Part shown: positions 40,404 to 48,764 of the stretch, in pieces
Position numbering within the stretch: position 1 is the stretch's first letter
How the letters are laid out: each line of letters begins with the position of its first letter
Assembly: GCA_965366625.1 (NCBI GenBank)
Contig: CBDUGP010000012.1
Span: 1 to 64,000, forward strand
Direction of reading: 5' to 3'
DNA length: 64,000 bases
Origin: JAUIJL01 sp965366625
Lineage (GTDB): Bacteria; Acidobacteriota; Thermoanaerobaculia; Multivoradales; J023
The notes under the pieces: generated by a model
What the model saw: only the letters and a program-made list of their open reading frames with translations
What the model was told of the DNA's origin: nothing
The model's database searches: none
Translations under genes and position numbers: made by a program

Positions 40404-41630
40404 ATGCGTTTGCTCTTTGTCACCGCCCGTCCCCCTTGGCCCGGATTCCGAGGCGACCAAGCCCGTCCGGCGGGTTGGATTCAACATCTGCGCGCGCGCC
40501 ATGACATCCGTGTGGTGTGCCAGCGCTGGCCCGGTTTTCCAACACCATCGCCGCCTGCGGGGGTTGAACTGAAAACGGTGGATGTGGACTCCGCCGCCCT
40601 GATGCTGTCGGCTTTGATCGGGACGGCGAGGTCAACGTTCGGAACCGGTCGTCCCTTGCAAGTCAACCTCTTTCACCAGAGAGCATTTCGGGTGGCGGTC
40701 CAGAGGTCGGTGGAGCAATTTCGGCCCGATGCGGCAGTGCTGATGCTGTCCCGCCTGGCGGACACCCTGCCGGCTTTGGATGGTGTTCCCGTTCTCTTGG
40801 ACTTTGTCGATGCTCTGGCCCTGAATATGGAACATCGGGCTCGTCACGAGAACTGGCCGATGTCGGCGTTTCTACGACGGGAAAGCGGGCTGTTGAAGGA
40901 TTGGGATCGTCGGGCGCTCGGTCGGGTTCAAGCTGCTTCCGTGGTCGCAGAACGGGATCGCACATCCATTCTCGAAGGCATTTCCGCGCAGGATGAGCGT
41001 CGCTCGGCCGCGGAGAAGCTCGAGGTCTTGCCCTTTGGCTTGGACCTTCCGGAGCAGCTTCCGTGGTCTGCGCCAACAGCTCCGCCAAGGATCGTGCTGA
41101 CCGGCAATTTGGGCTACTTTCCTACTGTGGATGGGGCGCGTTGGTTTGCCGACAGGATCTGGCCGAAAGTGAGAAAGCGCTGTCCCGAAACGATTTGGCA
41201 GTTGGCCGGCGCCCGTCCCGGCCCTGAGATCCGCCGACTTGAACGTCGTCCTGGAATTCGAATCACACCGGATCCGCCGGACCTTGCTGCGGTCCGGAGT
41301 GGGGCGACTGTGGCGATTGCCCCTCTACGTTCCGGCTCGGGAACGCCGATCAAGATTCTCGAAGCGATGGCTGACGGCATTCCGGTTGTCACCACACCCG
41401 CAGGTGCAGATGGGTTGGACGAGTTGCCCGAGTCGGCGATCGCAGTGGCTGCGGACGAAGAAGAATTTTCCGAGCTGACCATTCGCCTGTTGCGAGATTC
41501 CCAGGAGGCAGCGCGTTTAACCCAGCTGGCCTGGGATTGGTTGCGCGAGCGCCATGACCTGAAGCTCTCCGCTTTACGTCTAGAGGAACGGCTGAATCAA
41601 ATCGCGTTTGGGATGGGATCCAGGAGTTAG
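40404..41630 (+). CDS. GT4-like glycosyltransferase (sugar transferase of the exosortase/EPS type)
   Basis: The 408-residue GT-B protein opens RLLFVTARPPWPGFRGDQARPAGWIQHL, the N-terminal pattern of the TIGR03087-type sugar transferases found with exosortase/exopolysaccharide clusters. Its donor domain has IVLTGNLGYFPTVDGARWFADRIWPKV and APLRSGSGTPIKILEAMADGIPVVTTPAGADGL. It transfers a sugar to an unknown glycan acceptor in the cytosol. The ATG at 40404 is used; GTG 40398 would add two residues. Its stop overlaps the stop of the convergent sugar transferase gene (TTAG shared). Confidence 0.85.
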   Translation: MRLLFVTARPPWPGFRGDQARPAGWIQHLRARHDIRVVCQRWPGFPTPSPPAGVELKTVDVDSAALMLSALIGTARSTFGTGRPLQVNLFHQRAFRVAVQRSVEQFRPDAAVLMLSRLADTLPALDGVPVLLDFVDALALNMEHRARHENWPMSAFLRRESGLLKDWDRRALGRVQAASVVAERDRTSILEGISAQDERRSAAEKLEVLPFGLDLPEQLPWSAPTAPPRIVLTGNLGYFPTVDGARWFADRIWPKVRKRCPETIWQLAGARPGPEIRRLERRPGIRITPDPPDLAAVRSGATVAIAPLRSGSGTPIKILEAMADGIPVVTTPAGADGLDELPESAIAVAADEEEFSELTIRLLRDSQEAARLTQLAWDWLRERHDLKLSALRLEERLNQIAFGMGSRS

Positions 41631-42973
41631 TCCCGGACTCCTACCAAGGCAGCGCTGGCCGTGCGCAAGAGGGTCAGCAGATACAACCGTGTGCTGCGTT
41701 CTCGGATGAAGTAGAGGTCGTATTCGAGTTTACGCCGATGGTGGTCGAGTTCGCGGGCATAGGACGTATTGACTTGCGCCCAGCCCGTGATGCCGGGGGG
41801 AACGGCCATCCGAAAAGCGTAGTACGGGATTTCGTCGGTCAAGCGGGTGACGAATTCCGGCCGTTCGGGCCGTGGGCCGACCAAGGACATTTCGCCCTTC
41901 AAGACATTGATCAGCTGGGGTAGCTCGTCGATTCGCAGGCGGCGTAATAAATGACCGGCGGGGATGGTTCTAGGATCCTTTTCGCTGGCAAATTCCGGTC
42001 CGTTGCGCTCCGCATCCCGATACATGGTCCGCAGCTTATACATGATGAACGGTCGGCCGTATTGGCCCAGGCGTTCTTGGCGGTACAGGATCGGAAAACC
42101 GTCGCTGATCACGATTGCCACCGCTGCGCCGACCCACAGGGGTGTGGACAAGATCAGCATGGCCAGGGACAGCACCACATCGGCGATTCGGGTCACGCGA
42201 TTGAAAAGGGTGTAATGAACCGCTCCGAATCCGGGCTGGTGCAAGAAAATGGCCGGGCTCAGGGCCTCGATCGGCAACCGCTCTTCGAGCCAGGCCCAGA
42301 TTTCAGAAGACGCGACCACGGGCACCCCGGAAAAGTGCAGATGGGCCAAGTCATGGCCCATGGTTCTGGCATGCTCGTCACTGCCCCTGAGGATGACCAC
42401 CGAGGCTTGGTGCATGGCAATGGCGCCGGGAATCTCCTCCATAGAGAGGTGGCTGGCGTCGATTGGGCGCCAGGGTGCCGACGGACGGGCTTCCAGCTCC
42501 TGGCAAAACTCTCGACTGGTCTCGGGGTCTCCCACGACCAGGGCGATGAAGCGGGTTCTTCCTCGCATCCAGGAGGTCAGAGAGAAACGTAGGGCCATCA
42601 TCTGCAGGGCCCACAGCACAACGGTCAAGGCCAACACACCGCGGCCGACTCCCCAGGCGGGCACCAGGAATCCGGCAAGGGCCAATCCCAACACCCAGAA
42701 CGTGACCGTGACAGCAATCCGAATGCTCATCTCACGCCGGCGATAGAGAATTTCCGGCTCGTAGAGTTCAGCGGCGCCGATCAACAGGAGCCCGCTGAGA
42801 GTCGCCCAAATGATCAGTCCAGGGCTGGCGAGCAGCTCTGGCCATTTCAATTTCATGGCCCCGGGATCAAAGCGCACTTGATAAGCCAACCAGGCAGCGC
42901 CCAACAAACCGAGCAAGTCCATTAAGGCCAAGCTGGTTCGCAGTCGGTTGCGATGAGGGAGATAGGCGCTCAT
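41627..42973 (-). CDS. Polyprenyl-phosphate sugar phosphotransferase (WbaP/WcaJ-type)
   Basis: The 448-residue inner-membrane protein has four N-terminal helices (about residues 15-120), a Rossmann-like central part and, from about residue 245, the catalytic C-terminal domain: VLSLAMLILSTPLWVGAAVAI membrane hook, PILYRQERLGQYGRPFIMYKLRTM, RRLRIDELPQLINVLKGEMSLVGPRPERPEF and PPGITGWAQV. It transfers a sugar-1-phosphate to undecaprenyl phosphate, the first step in exopolysaccharide or O-antigen units. ATG 42973 is preferred; TTG 43039 would add 22 residues. It is 104 bases past the GspE/PilB stop and convergent with the glycosyltransferase gene. Confidence 0.9.
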   Translation of the reverse strand: MSAYLPHRNRLRTSLALMDLLGLLGAAWLAYQVRFDPGAMKLKWPELLASPGLIIWATLSGLLLIGAAELYEPEILYRRREMSIRIAVTVTFWVLGLALAGFLVPAWGVGRGVLALTVVLWALQMMALRFSLTSWMRGRTRFIALVVGDPETSREFCQELEARPSAPWRPIDASHLSMEEIPGAIAMHQASVVILRGSDEHARTMGHDLAHLHFSGVPVVASSEIWAWLEERLPIEALSPAIFLHQPGFGAVHYTLFNRVTRIADVVLSLAMLILSTPLWVGAAVAIVISDGFPILYRQERLGQYGRPFIMYKLRTMYRDAERNGPEFASEKDPRTIPAGHLLRRLRIDELPQLINVLKGEMSLVGPRPERPEFVTRLTDEIPYYAFRMAVPPGITGWAQVNTSYARELDHHRRKLEYDLYFIRERSTRLYLLTLLRTASAALVGVRD

Positions 42974-43076
42974 GGGGGCAGTCGACCTCGTAGGATAGGT
43001 CGGGGCTGAAAACTCAGGAACTTGAATGGGGTGGGTCAAAGGTTGCTGCTCAAGGTGCCGTGCTCAAGGGCCGTGC

Positions 43077-44843
43077 TCAAAGGGCCGTGACTCTCAACAC
43101 CTCTTCGAAGGTGGTCTCGCCGTCTGCCAGCTTGCGTAGGGCGGCTTGACGCAAGGTTTTCATGCCCCGGCGAACCGCTTCCCGTTTGATGGTTTGGGCG
43201 TTGGCATCGTTGTTGATCAGCTCCTTTGCCTTTTCGTCGATTCCGAGAATCTCGAAAATGCCGCTCCGGCCTCGATAGCCGGTGAGTCTGCATTCATGGC
43301 AGCCTTCCCCTTCGAATACTTTGACCCGCTTGCCTTTCGGCACGGTTAGGCTGAGGGTATCGGCTTCCTCCTGGGAAAGAAAGCGCTCGATTTTGCAGGT
43401 CTGGCAGATGCGGCGCACCAAGCGTTGGGCCATGGCCCCGATCAGGGTCGAGCTGATCATGAATTTTTCGATCCCCAGATCCCCAAGCCTCGAAATCGAC
43501 GAGGCGGCATCGTTGGTATGCAAGGTTGAGAAGACTAGGTGACCGGTCATCGCAGCTTGAATAGCGTATTGGGCAGTCTCTCCGTCCCGGATCTCACCAA
43601 CCATGATGATGTCGGGATCTTGGCGCAAGATCGAGCGCAGGGCCGAGGAGAAAGTGATGCCGATTTTGGGATTGACGGCGGTTTGATTGAAAATGTCGTA
43701 GACGAGTTCGATCGGGTCCTCGATCGTGGTGATGTTCTGCTCTCTCGATGCGATGCTCTTGAGCGCCGAGTATAGAGTGGTGGTCTTACCAGAGCCGGTT
43801 GGGCCGGTGACCAGAATGATGCCGTGGGGTCGAGCGATGAAATCGGCGAAGGTGCCGAGTTCTTCGGGATAAAAACCCAAACCCTCCAAATCTTGAAGCA
43901 GCACGCCGGGATCGAAGATACGCATCACCACCTTTTCGCCGAAGGCTACCGGCAAGGTGGAGACACGAAGCTCAATTTCTTCGTTGAGCCGCACGGTCTT
44001 GATACGCCCGTCTTGGGGCTTTCGCTTCTCGGCGATGTCCAACCGCGCCATGGCTTTGATCCGGCTGATCACCGCGGCGTGCACGACCTTGGGAATCGCC
44101 TGAATATCGTGCAGGATGCCGTCGATTCTAAATCGGATGAGGCTCTCGTCGCGCCGGGGCTCGATGTGGATGTCACTGGCGCGTTGGTCATAGGCATGCT
44201 GCAGCATGTATTCGACCGCGTTGACCACGTGCTGGTCGCTGGACTCGATCTCCGATTCGCTTTTCATGCGAACCAATTGCTCGAGGTTACCGAGGTCGAA
44301 GCCGCCACCCAGGTCGCGTTCGGCCTTTTTCATCGATTGGCGCAGACCGTAGAACTCGGTCAGCGCCTTCATGATCTCCGGTTCAGAGGCGACGACCAGC
44401 TCTAGCTCACGGCCGGCCATCCGGCGGTAAGCGTCGATGCCCTCCATGTCGAAGGGATTGGCCAGGGCGACCCGAAGCTTGCCGTCCTGCATCGCCAACG
44501 GAATCATTCGATGGCGGCGGGCAAAGGGACGGGAGATCTGCCGTTCGATCAAGTTGGCGTCGAGGGCCAGGGGATCGATGCGGACACGGTTGAGTTTGGC
44601 TTCTCGGGCGATGGCGTCGGCAATGATGTGCTCATCGATCATCACCCGACCGTTGGCTTCGCTCAACAAGCCGAGGTCGACAATCAACTCGTAGGAGATC
44701 GATCGCTGTTGGAAAGCCTTGGCGGATCGCTGGTGCCGGGGCAGACGACGTGCTTCTTTCTTGATTTCGTTGGCTTGATCGACGGTCACCAACTTTTGTC
44801 GCGCCAACACATTGGCGATCAAATCTGGGGTCAAGTGCATCAT
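43077..44843 (-). CDS. GspE/PilB-type secretion or pilus ATPase
   Basis: The 588-residue hexameric ATPase drives assembly of a type IV pilus or type II secretion pseudopilus. It has an N-terminal MshEN-like domain, ASDIHIEPRRDESLIRFRIDG, Walker A TGPTGSGKTTTLYSAL (about residue 345), Asp box IEDPIELVYD, Walker B PDIIMVGEIRDGETA, His box HLVFSTLHTND and a tetracysteine zinc module (CQTCKIE and CHECRLT). GGFDLGNLEQLVR marks the linker. No other pilus/T2S gene is within the window, so it is an orphan or extra ATPase next to glycan genes. A second ATG lies just after the first. Confidence 0.92.
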   Translation of the reverse strand: MMHLTPDLIANVLARQKLVTVDQANEIKKEARRLPRHQRSAKAFQQRSISYELIVDLGLLSEANGRVMIDEHIIADAIAREAKLNRVRIDPLALDANLIERQISRPFARRHRMIPLAMQDGKLRVALANPFDMEGIDAYRRMAGRELELVVASEPEIMKALTEFYGLRQSMKKAERDLGGGFDLGNLEQLVRMKSESEIESSDQHVVNAVEYMLQHAYDQRASDIHIEPRRDESLIRFRIDGILHDIQAIPKVVHAAVISRIKAMARLDIAEKRKPQDGRIKTVRLNEEIELRVSTLPVAFGEKVVMRIFDPGVLLQDLEGLGFYPEELGTFADFIARPHGIILVTGPTGSGKTTTLYSALKSIASREQNITTIEDPIELVYDIFNQTAVNPKIGITFSSALRSILRQDPDIIMVGEIRDGETAQYAIQAAMTGHLVFSTLHTNDAASSISRLGDLGIEKFMISSTLIGAMAQRLVRRICQTCKIERFLSQEEADTLSLTVPKGKRVKVFEGEGCHECRLTGYRGRSGIFEILGIDEKAKELINNDANAQTIKREAVRRGMKTLRQAALRKLADGETTFEEVLRVTAL

Positions 44844-44969
44844 GGTTGGGTCCTCGTGACGCGAGACGCCCTTCGCCGGGTACCTTTGGGAGCCCCCGCC
44901 TGGCGCTTGCAGGTCTATCTTATCGAAGGTCGGCTATTTAAGGCAGGTTTGGATCACGAACACAGGCTG

Positions 44970-46868
44970 CTAGGGGGCCTTGAGACGGATGGTCACCGGC
45001 CTGTTGTCGCGCAACAGCTCCAAAGTCATGATCTGGCCTTGGGGTAAACCGGCGGCAAATTCGCGTAGGGCATTCGCGCTCGAAATGGGTCGGCCGTCCA
45101 TCTTGAGCAAGAGATCGTTGGCCTGAATTCCGGCGCGCGCCGCAGATGTATTCTCGTAGACCTGCTCGACCATGACCCCTTGGAGACCGAGAGAAGCATA
45201 GTCGACTTCCGAGAAGCGGATGCCGAGGCTCGGTCGCTGGGTCGGCTGGCGGGAAGGTTGATCGCGAGTCCGGGTCGACGGACGTTGAGTCCCCGAATTC
45301 CGCCGTCCAGCTACGGCGTCCCCGCGCTTGACGGTGATCACCGCATCCAGGTTGCTTTGAGCTCCGGCCAGCTGGGGATTGATTTCCAAGGCCCTGCGGA
45401 AGGCTTGCTCGGCCTCGTCGAATCGGGCAAGCTCAAAGAGCACGCTGCCTGCGCTGTTGTGAATGTCCGCCCGGGTCGGGTCGAGGCGCAAGGCTGTCCG
45501 CAAGCTTTCCAGGGCATTTTGGTGGTCCCCCAAGCTCTGCTGAGCGAGCCCGAGGTAGACCCAGCCATTGACCTGGTCCGGCAGCCAGCGGACTACTCGA
45601 TCTGCTTGGCGTCTAGCACCTTGGAAATCCGACTCACCGTAAAGGGTGGCCGCCAACTGAAGAGCGGCTTGACCTGCCCAATTGGACGCATTATCGGAGT
45701 CACGGGCGATCGATGATTCGAAGGCGAGCACCGCACCGGAAGCGTCTCCCATCGCTTTTTTCGCCATACCCAAGTACAACCACAGGCCGGCATCATCGGG
45801 ATGGGCCGAGGTGATCTCTTCCAACAGCCGGGCTGCAGCTTCCGGCTTTCCGGAGTCCAAATAGGCGAGGGCTAGATTTCTGCCCGCTCCGGCATCGGAT
45901 TTGTCCAGAGCCCAGGCACGTTCGAAGGCTTGGGCCGCTCGTTCAGGCTGGCCGGATCTGCGGCTGGCAATACCCAGGTTGAGCCAAGCCGTGGCATTGG
46001 CGGGGTCCAAGACCACAGCTCGCCGCAGCGCATCGGATGCTTCCTGGTCTTGTCCGCGCTCCATGTATAAGAGCGAGAGGTTGGTCAGGGCCAGGGCTTG
46101 GAGCTGAGCATCGACGGCCTCTGGCTTAGCGGCGGCCAGTGCCAGAACCCTCTGGAATCCATCGAACGCGTCGTCGGAACGTTGGTCGTAATAGTTCACC
46201 AAAGCCAGGTTGTAGATTCCGCTAGCTTGTTCTGGCCAGATCTTCACCGCTTCAGTGAGCTTGGCGCGGGCCTCAGGGTACCGGCGAGCCCGCAGTAAGT
46301 CCGATCCCTCGCTGACCAGGAGTGAAGCATCGGCCCTTCGGGTCTGCAAAGCCCTTTTCTGAGCTTCGTAGAAAAGAGGGGCAAAATCTTCACTGTAGAG
46401 GTCGGAGCGGAAGGTGTAGTCTGGATCCAGCATGAGGACTTCGGTCAAGGTGTCTAGGGCTTGGCCGGCGGAGCCTTTTTGATGCTGCAACCAGCCGACG
46501 ACCATCATGATTCTGATTTTTTCTGAGCGGTCTGTGTGACGATCTGCCAGTTGGCGGTAGAGGGCGACTGCGGTGACCAGATCGTCCTGGGCGAAGCTCT
46601 CTTCGGCCAGTCGCTCTAAATCTAAGAGTTCGTTGGAGAACGAACCGGTAGGGTTGGGAGGGCTTTGGGTCTGCGGGGTGGTTTGGGGAGAGGGCTCTTC
46701 CAAATCCTCGGATTCGATAGGAGTCTGGGCCTGGGTGGCCGAAGCAAGAGTCAGGGCCAAAAACACGACCTGCAGAGCTTGGAAGAAAAGATCCAAAGGT
46801 TGCCGGAAGGCGGGGCAGGTGTATTCTGCAGGATCGTAGTTGGAGTCTGCGGGGCGGCTAGCTTTCAT
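44970..46868 (-). CDS. Exported TPR-PDZ protein
   Basis: An N-terminal hydrophobic segment (LFFQALQVVFLALTLASATQAQ, about residues 27-48) acts as a signal peptide, giving a periplasmic or surface protein. Residues about 75-510 carry at least ten TPR-type repeats, such as ATAWLNLGIASRRSGQPERAAQAFERAWALD. A Ser/Thr/Arg/Pro-rich linker leads to a C-terminal PDZ domain (about 545-632: LGLQGVMVEQVYENTSAARAGIQANDLLLKMDGRPIS). It is a protein-binding scaffold with no protease domain. It lies between the PilB-type ATPase and two kinase genes on the same strand. Confidence 0.82.
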   Translation of the reverse strand: MKASRPADSNYDPAEYTCPAFRQPLDLFFQALQVVFLALTLASATQAQTPIESEDLEEPSPQTTPQTQSPPNPTGSFSNELLDLERLAEESFAQDDLVTAVALYRQLADRHTDRSEKIRIMMVVGWLQHQKGSAGQALDTLTEVLMLDPDYTFRSDLYSEDFAPLFYEAQKRALQTRRADASLLVSEGSDLLRARRYPEARAKLTEAVKIWPEQASGIYNLALVNYYDQRSDDAFDGFQRVLALAAAKPEAVDAQLQALALTNLSLLYMERGQDQEASDALRRAVVLDPANATAWLNLGIASRRSGQPERAAQAFERAWALDKSDAGAGRNLALAYLDSGKPEAAARLLEEITSAHPDDAGLWLYLGMAKKAMGDASGAVLAFESSIARDSDNASNWAGQAALQLAATLYGESDFQGARRQADRVVRWLPDQVNGWVYLGLAQQSLGDHQNALESLRTALRLDPTRADIHNSAGSVLFELARFDEAEQAFRRALEINPQLAGAQSNLDAVITVKRGDAVAGRRNSGTQRPSTRTRDQPSRQPTQRPSLGIRFSEVDYASLGLQGVMVEQVYENTSAARAGIQANDLLLKMDGRPISSANALREFAAGLPQGQIMTLELLRDNRPVTIRLKAP

Positions 46869-46933
46869 GGCCCTAGATTATCGACACCCAGGGACTTGGA
46901 AAAGGCTCGCGGCTCGAAACTATGGGGTGAAGC

Positions 46934-48718
46934 TCAATTTTTTTGACCGGCGAAGGGTTTGTTCGACATCCGCACCCTTTTTGAGGACAGATCGAAGGTG
47001 ACGATGGTCTCTTGACCTCCGGAAAGGGTCAGATTCTGGGTGAGCACATTGCCGGGATCCCCGTCGCCACGAGGACGAATTTCCAACACATAACCAGCGG
47101 GTTCGAAAAGTCGGCGGCGAACAGGGGTTTGCCCCAGGGGCTCACCGGCCATCAGCACGTCGCCTTGGGGTCGCCCGGGTGAGGCGAGCACTGTGAGCGC
47201 CGCCGGGCGGGGAATTGGCGGGCTGACTCTGCGATCGGCCCCCTCTTCAACTTGGGCTCGGACCGTCTTACGAACGCTATATCCCCCTTCGTCGAGCGCA
47301 AAACGCAGGTCGTAGGTCCCGGGGTCGAGCCGGAAAGTGCGCCGCCGCGTCAACGGCCAGGTCTTGCCCTGGTTGCCGACCTGGACGGTCATCGCATCGG
47401 TCCAACCGGGGCTAGATACGAGGATTCGACCCTTTTCGACCAACGGGGCTTCGGGCTCCGAGCCCGATCTGCCCATGGAAGCGGGGGTGATCGAGCCATC
47501 GGTCGTTCCGGCACCGGTGCTCGCGGTGACGTCCTCCACCTCGGGCTCGGCGGTGCTGGTCACCACGGGCTCTTCGGTCTCCGCGGCCCCGGGATCCCGA
47601 TGGCCCATCCACCACCCCACCAAGCCGGCGACCATCACCAAAGCGACGCCGATACCGAGGGTTAGGGTCAACGACGACCTACGGGTTGTCCTAATTCCCG
47701 ATCTAGGCGTCAGCCGCTGTGGGGTGTCTGGCCTCGCCAAGGCCGGCTCGTCGGTGATCGTCGGTGACGAGCCGGTGAGATCGAAATCGTCCAATCCACG
47801 GCGAGGCGAGGGTTTCTTGGCCATTTCACCGGCCATTTCACCGGCCGAGTCGAGCCGCATCGTAGGCGGCTCAGTCTTCGGTTTTGCTTGGCCGTAGACG
47901 TCGGATCGTTCCCTGCCTTTGCGTTGGATGCCTTCCAAAGCTCGGAGTAAATCGGTGCCGTCTTGGAAACGCCTTGTGGGGGATTTTTGCAAGCAGCGAT
48001 CGAGCAGCTCGACAACCTCTGGAGGCGCGGCCGGCCAGCAATCCGTGAGAGGTTTGGGATCGTTGTTCAGCAGCTGGTAGAGCACGGCGGAAATTTGTTC
48101 GCCGCGAAAAGGGCGCTCATAAGCCAACAGTTCGTAGGCCAACACCCCGAACGAGAAAATGTCGGTCCTGACGTCCATGGAGTCGCCCCGGATCTGCTCC
48201 GGTGACAAATAGGCGGCGGTTCCCAGGGTCATGCCCGTTTGAGTCAGCCCGGTTTGCTGTTGGGCCAGCTTTGCAATGCCGAAGTCCATGATCTTGACGG
48301 TGCCGTCTTCTAGGACCCTGACATTGGCAGGTTTGATGTCGCGGTGCATCACCCCTTGGATGTGAGCTTCGCCTAAACCGCGGGCGATTTGGATGAGGTA
48401 GAAGAGCTTCTCGGCGAAGGGTAGGTAATCTTTGCGCCGAATCTTGACGTCCAGGTCCTCGCCGGAGAGGTATTCCTGGATTAAATAGGGCAGCTCTCCC
48501 TCGACCCCGAAATCGTAAACCGTGGTGATATTTCGGTGGTGGAGGTTGCCCGCGATTTCCGCTTCCTGAAAGAAGCGGCTGCGTATTTCATCGCTCTTGG
48601 AGCTACAGGTCTTGATGGCGACGTGGCGCTTGATATAAGGATCGAATCCTTTAAATACCTCGCCGAATCCGCCAACGCCGATTTGCTCGATGAGCTGGTA
48701 CTTTCCGATTTGCTGCAT
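46934..48718 (-). CDS. Membrane Ser/Thr kinase with PEGA-like C-terminus
   Basis: The kinase domain (about residues 5-270) has IGVGGFGEVFKGFDPY, VAIKTC with the Lys, VMHRDIKPANVRVL, IMDFGIAKL and AYLSPEQIRG: a complete active Hanks kinase. A disordered linker with a GEMAGEMA duplication leads to a membrane helix (about 353-375, LGIGVALVMVAGLVGWWMG). The periplasmic part ends in a PEGA-like domain (LTVLASPGRPQGDVLMAGEPLGQTPV). ATG 48718 is the domain-typical start, 46 bases after the preceding kinase gene; a longer frame to 48859 is an overlap artefact. Confidence 0.9.
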   Translation of the reverse strand: MQQIGKYQLIEQIGVGGFGEVFKGFDPYIKRHVAIKTCSSKSDEIRSRFFQEAEIAGNLHHRNITTVYDFGVEGELPYLIQEYLSGEDLDVKIRRKDYLPFAEKLFYLIQIARGLGEAHIQGVMHRDIKPANVRVLEDGTVKIMDFGIAKLAQQQTGLTQTGMTLGTAAYLSPEQIRGDSMDVRTDIFSFGVLAYELLAYERPFRGEQISAVLYQLLNNDPKPLTDCWPAAPPEVVELLDRCLQKSPTRRFQDGTDLLRALEGIQRKGRERSDVYGQAKPKTEPPTMRLDSAGEMAGEMAKKPSPRRGLDDFDLTGSSPTITDEPALARPDTPQRLTPRSGIRTTRRSSLTLTLGIGVALVMVAGLVGWWMGHRDPGAAETEEPVVTSTAEPEVEDVTASTGAGTTDGSITPASMGRSGSEPEAPLVEKGRILVSSPGWTDAMTVQVGNQGKTWPLTRRRTFRLDPGTYDLRFALDEGGYSVRKTVRAQVEEGADRRVSPPIPRPAALTVLASPGRPQGDVLMAGEPLGQTPVRRRLFEPAGYVLEIRPRGDGDPGNVLTQNLTLSGGQETIVTFDLSSKRVRMSNKPFAGQKN

Positions 48719-48764
48719 GAGTGGCTCGTTGGAACCCTCGGATGCTAACACGGAGCCGGAGGAT

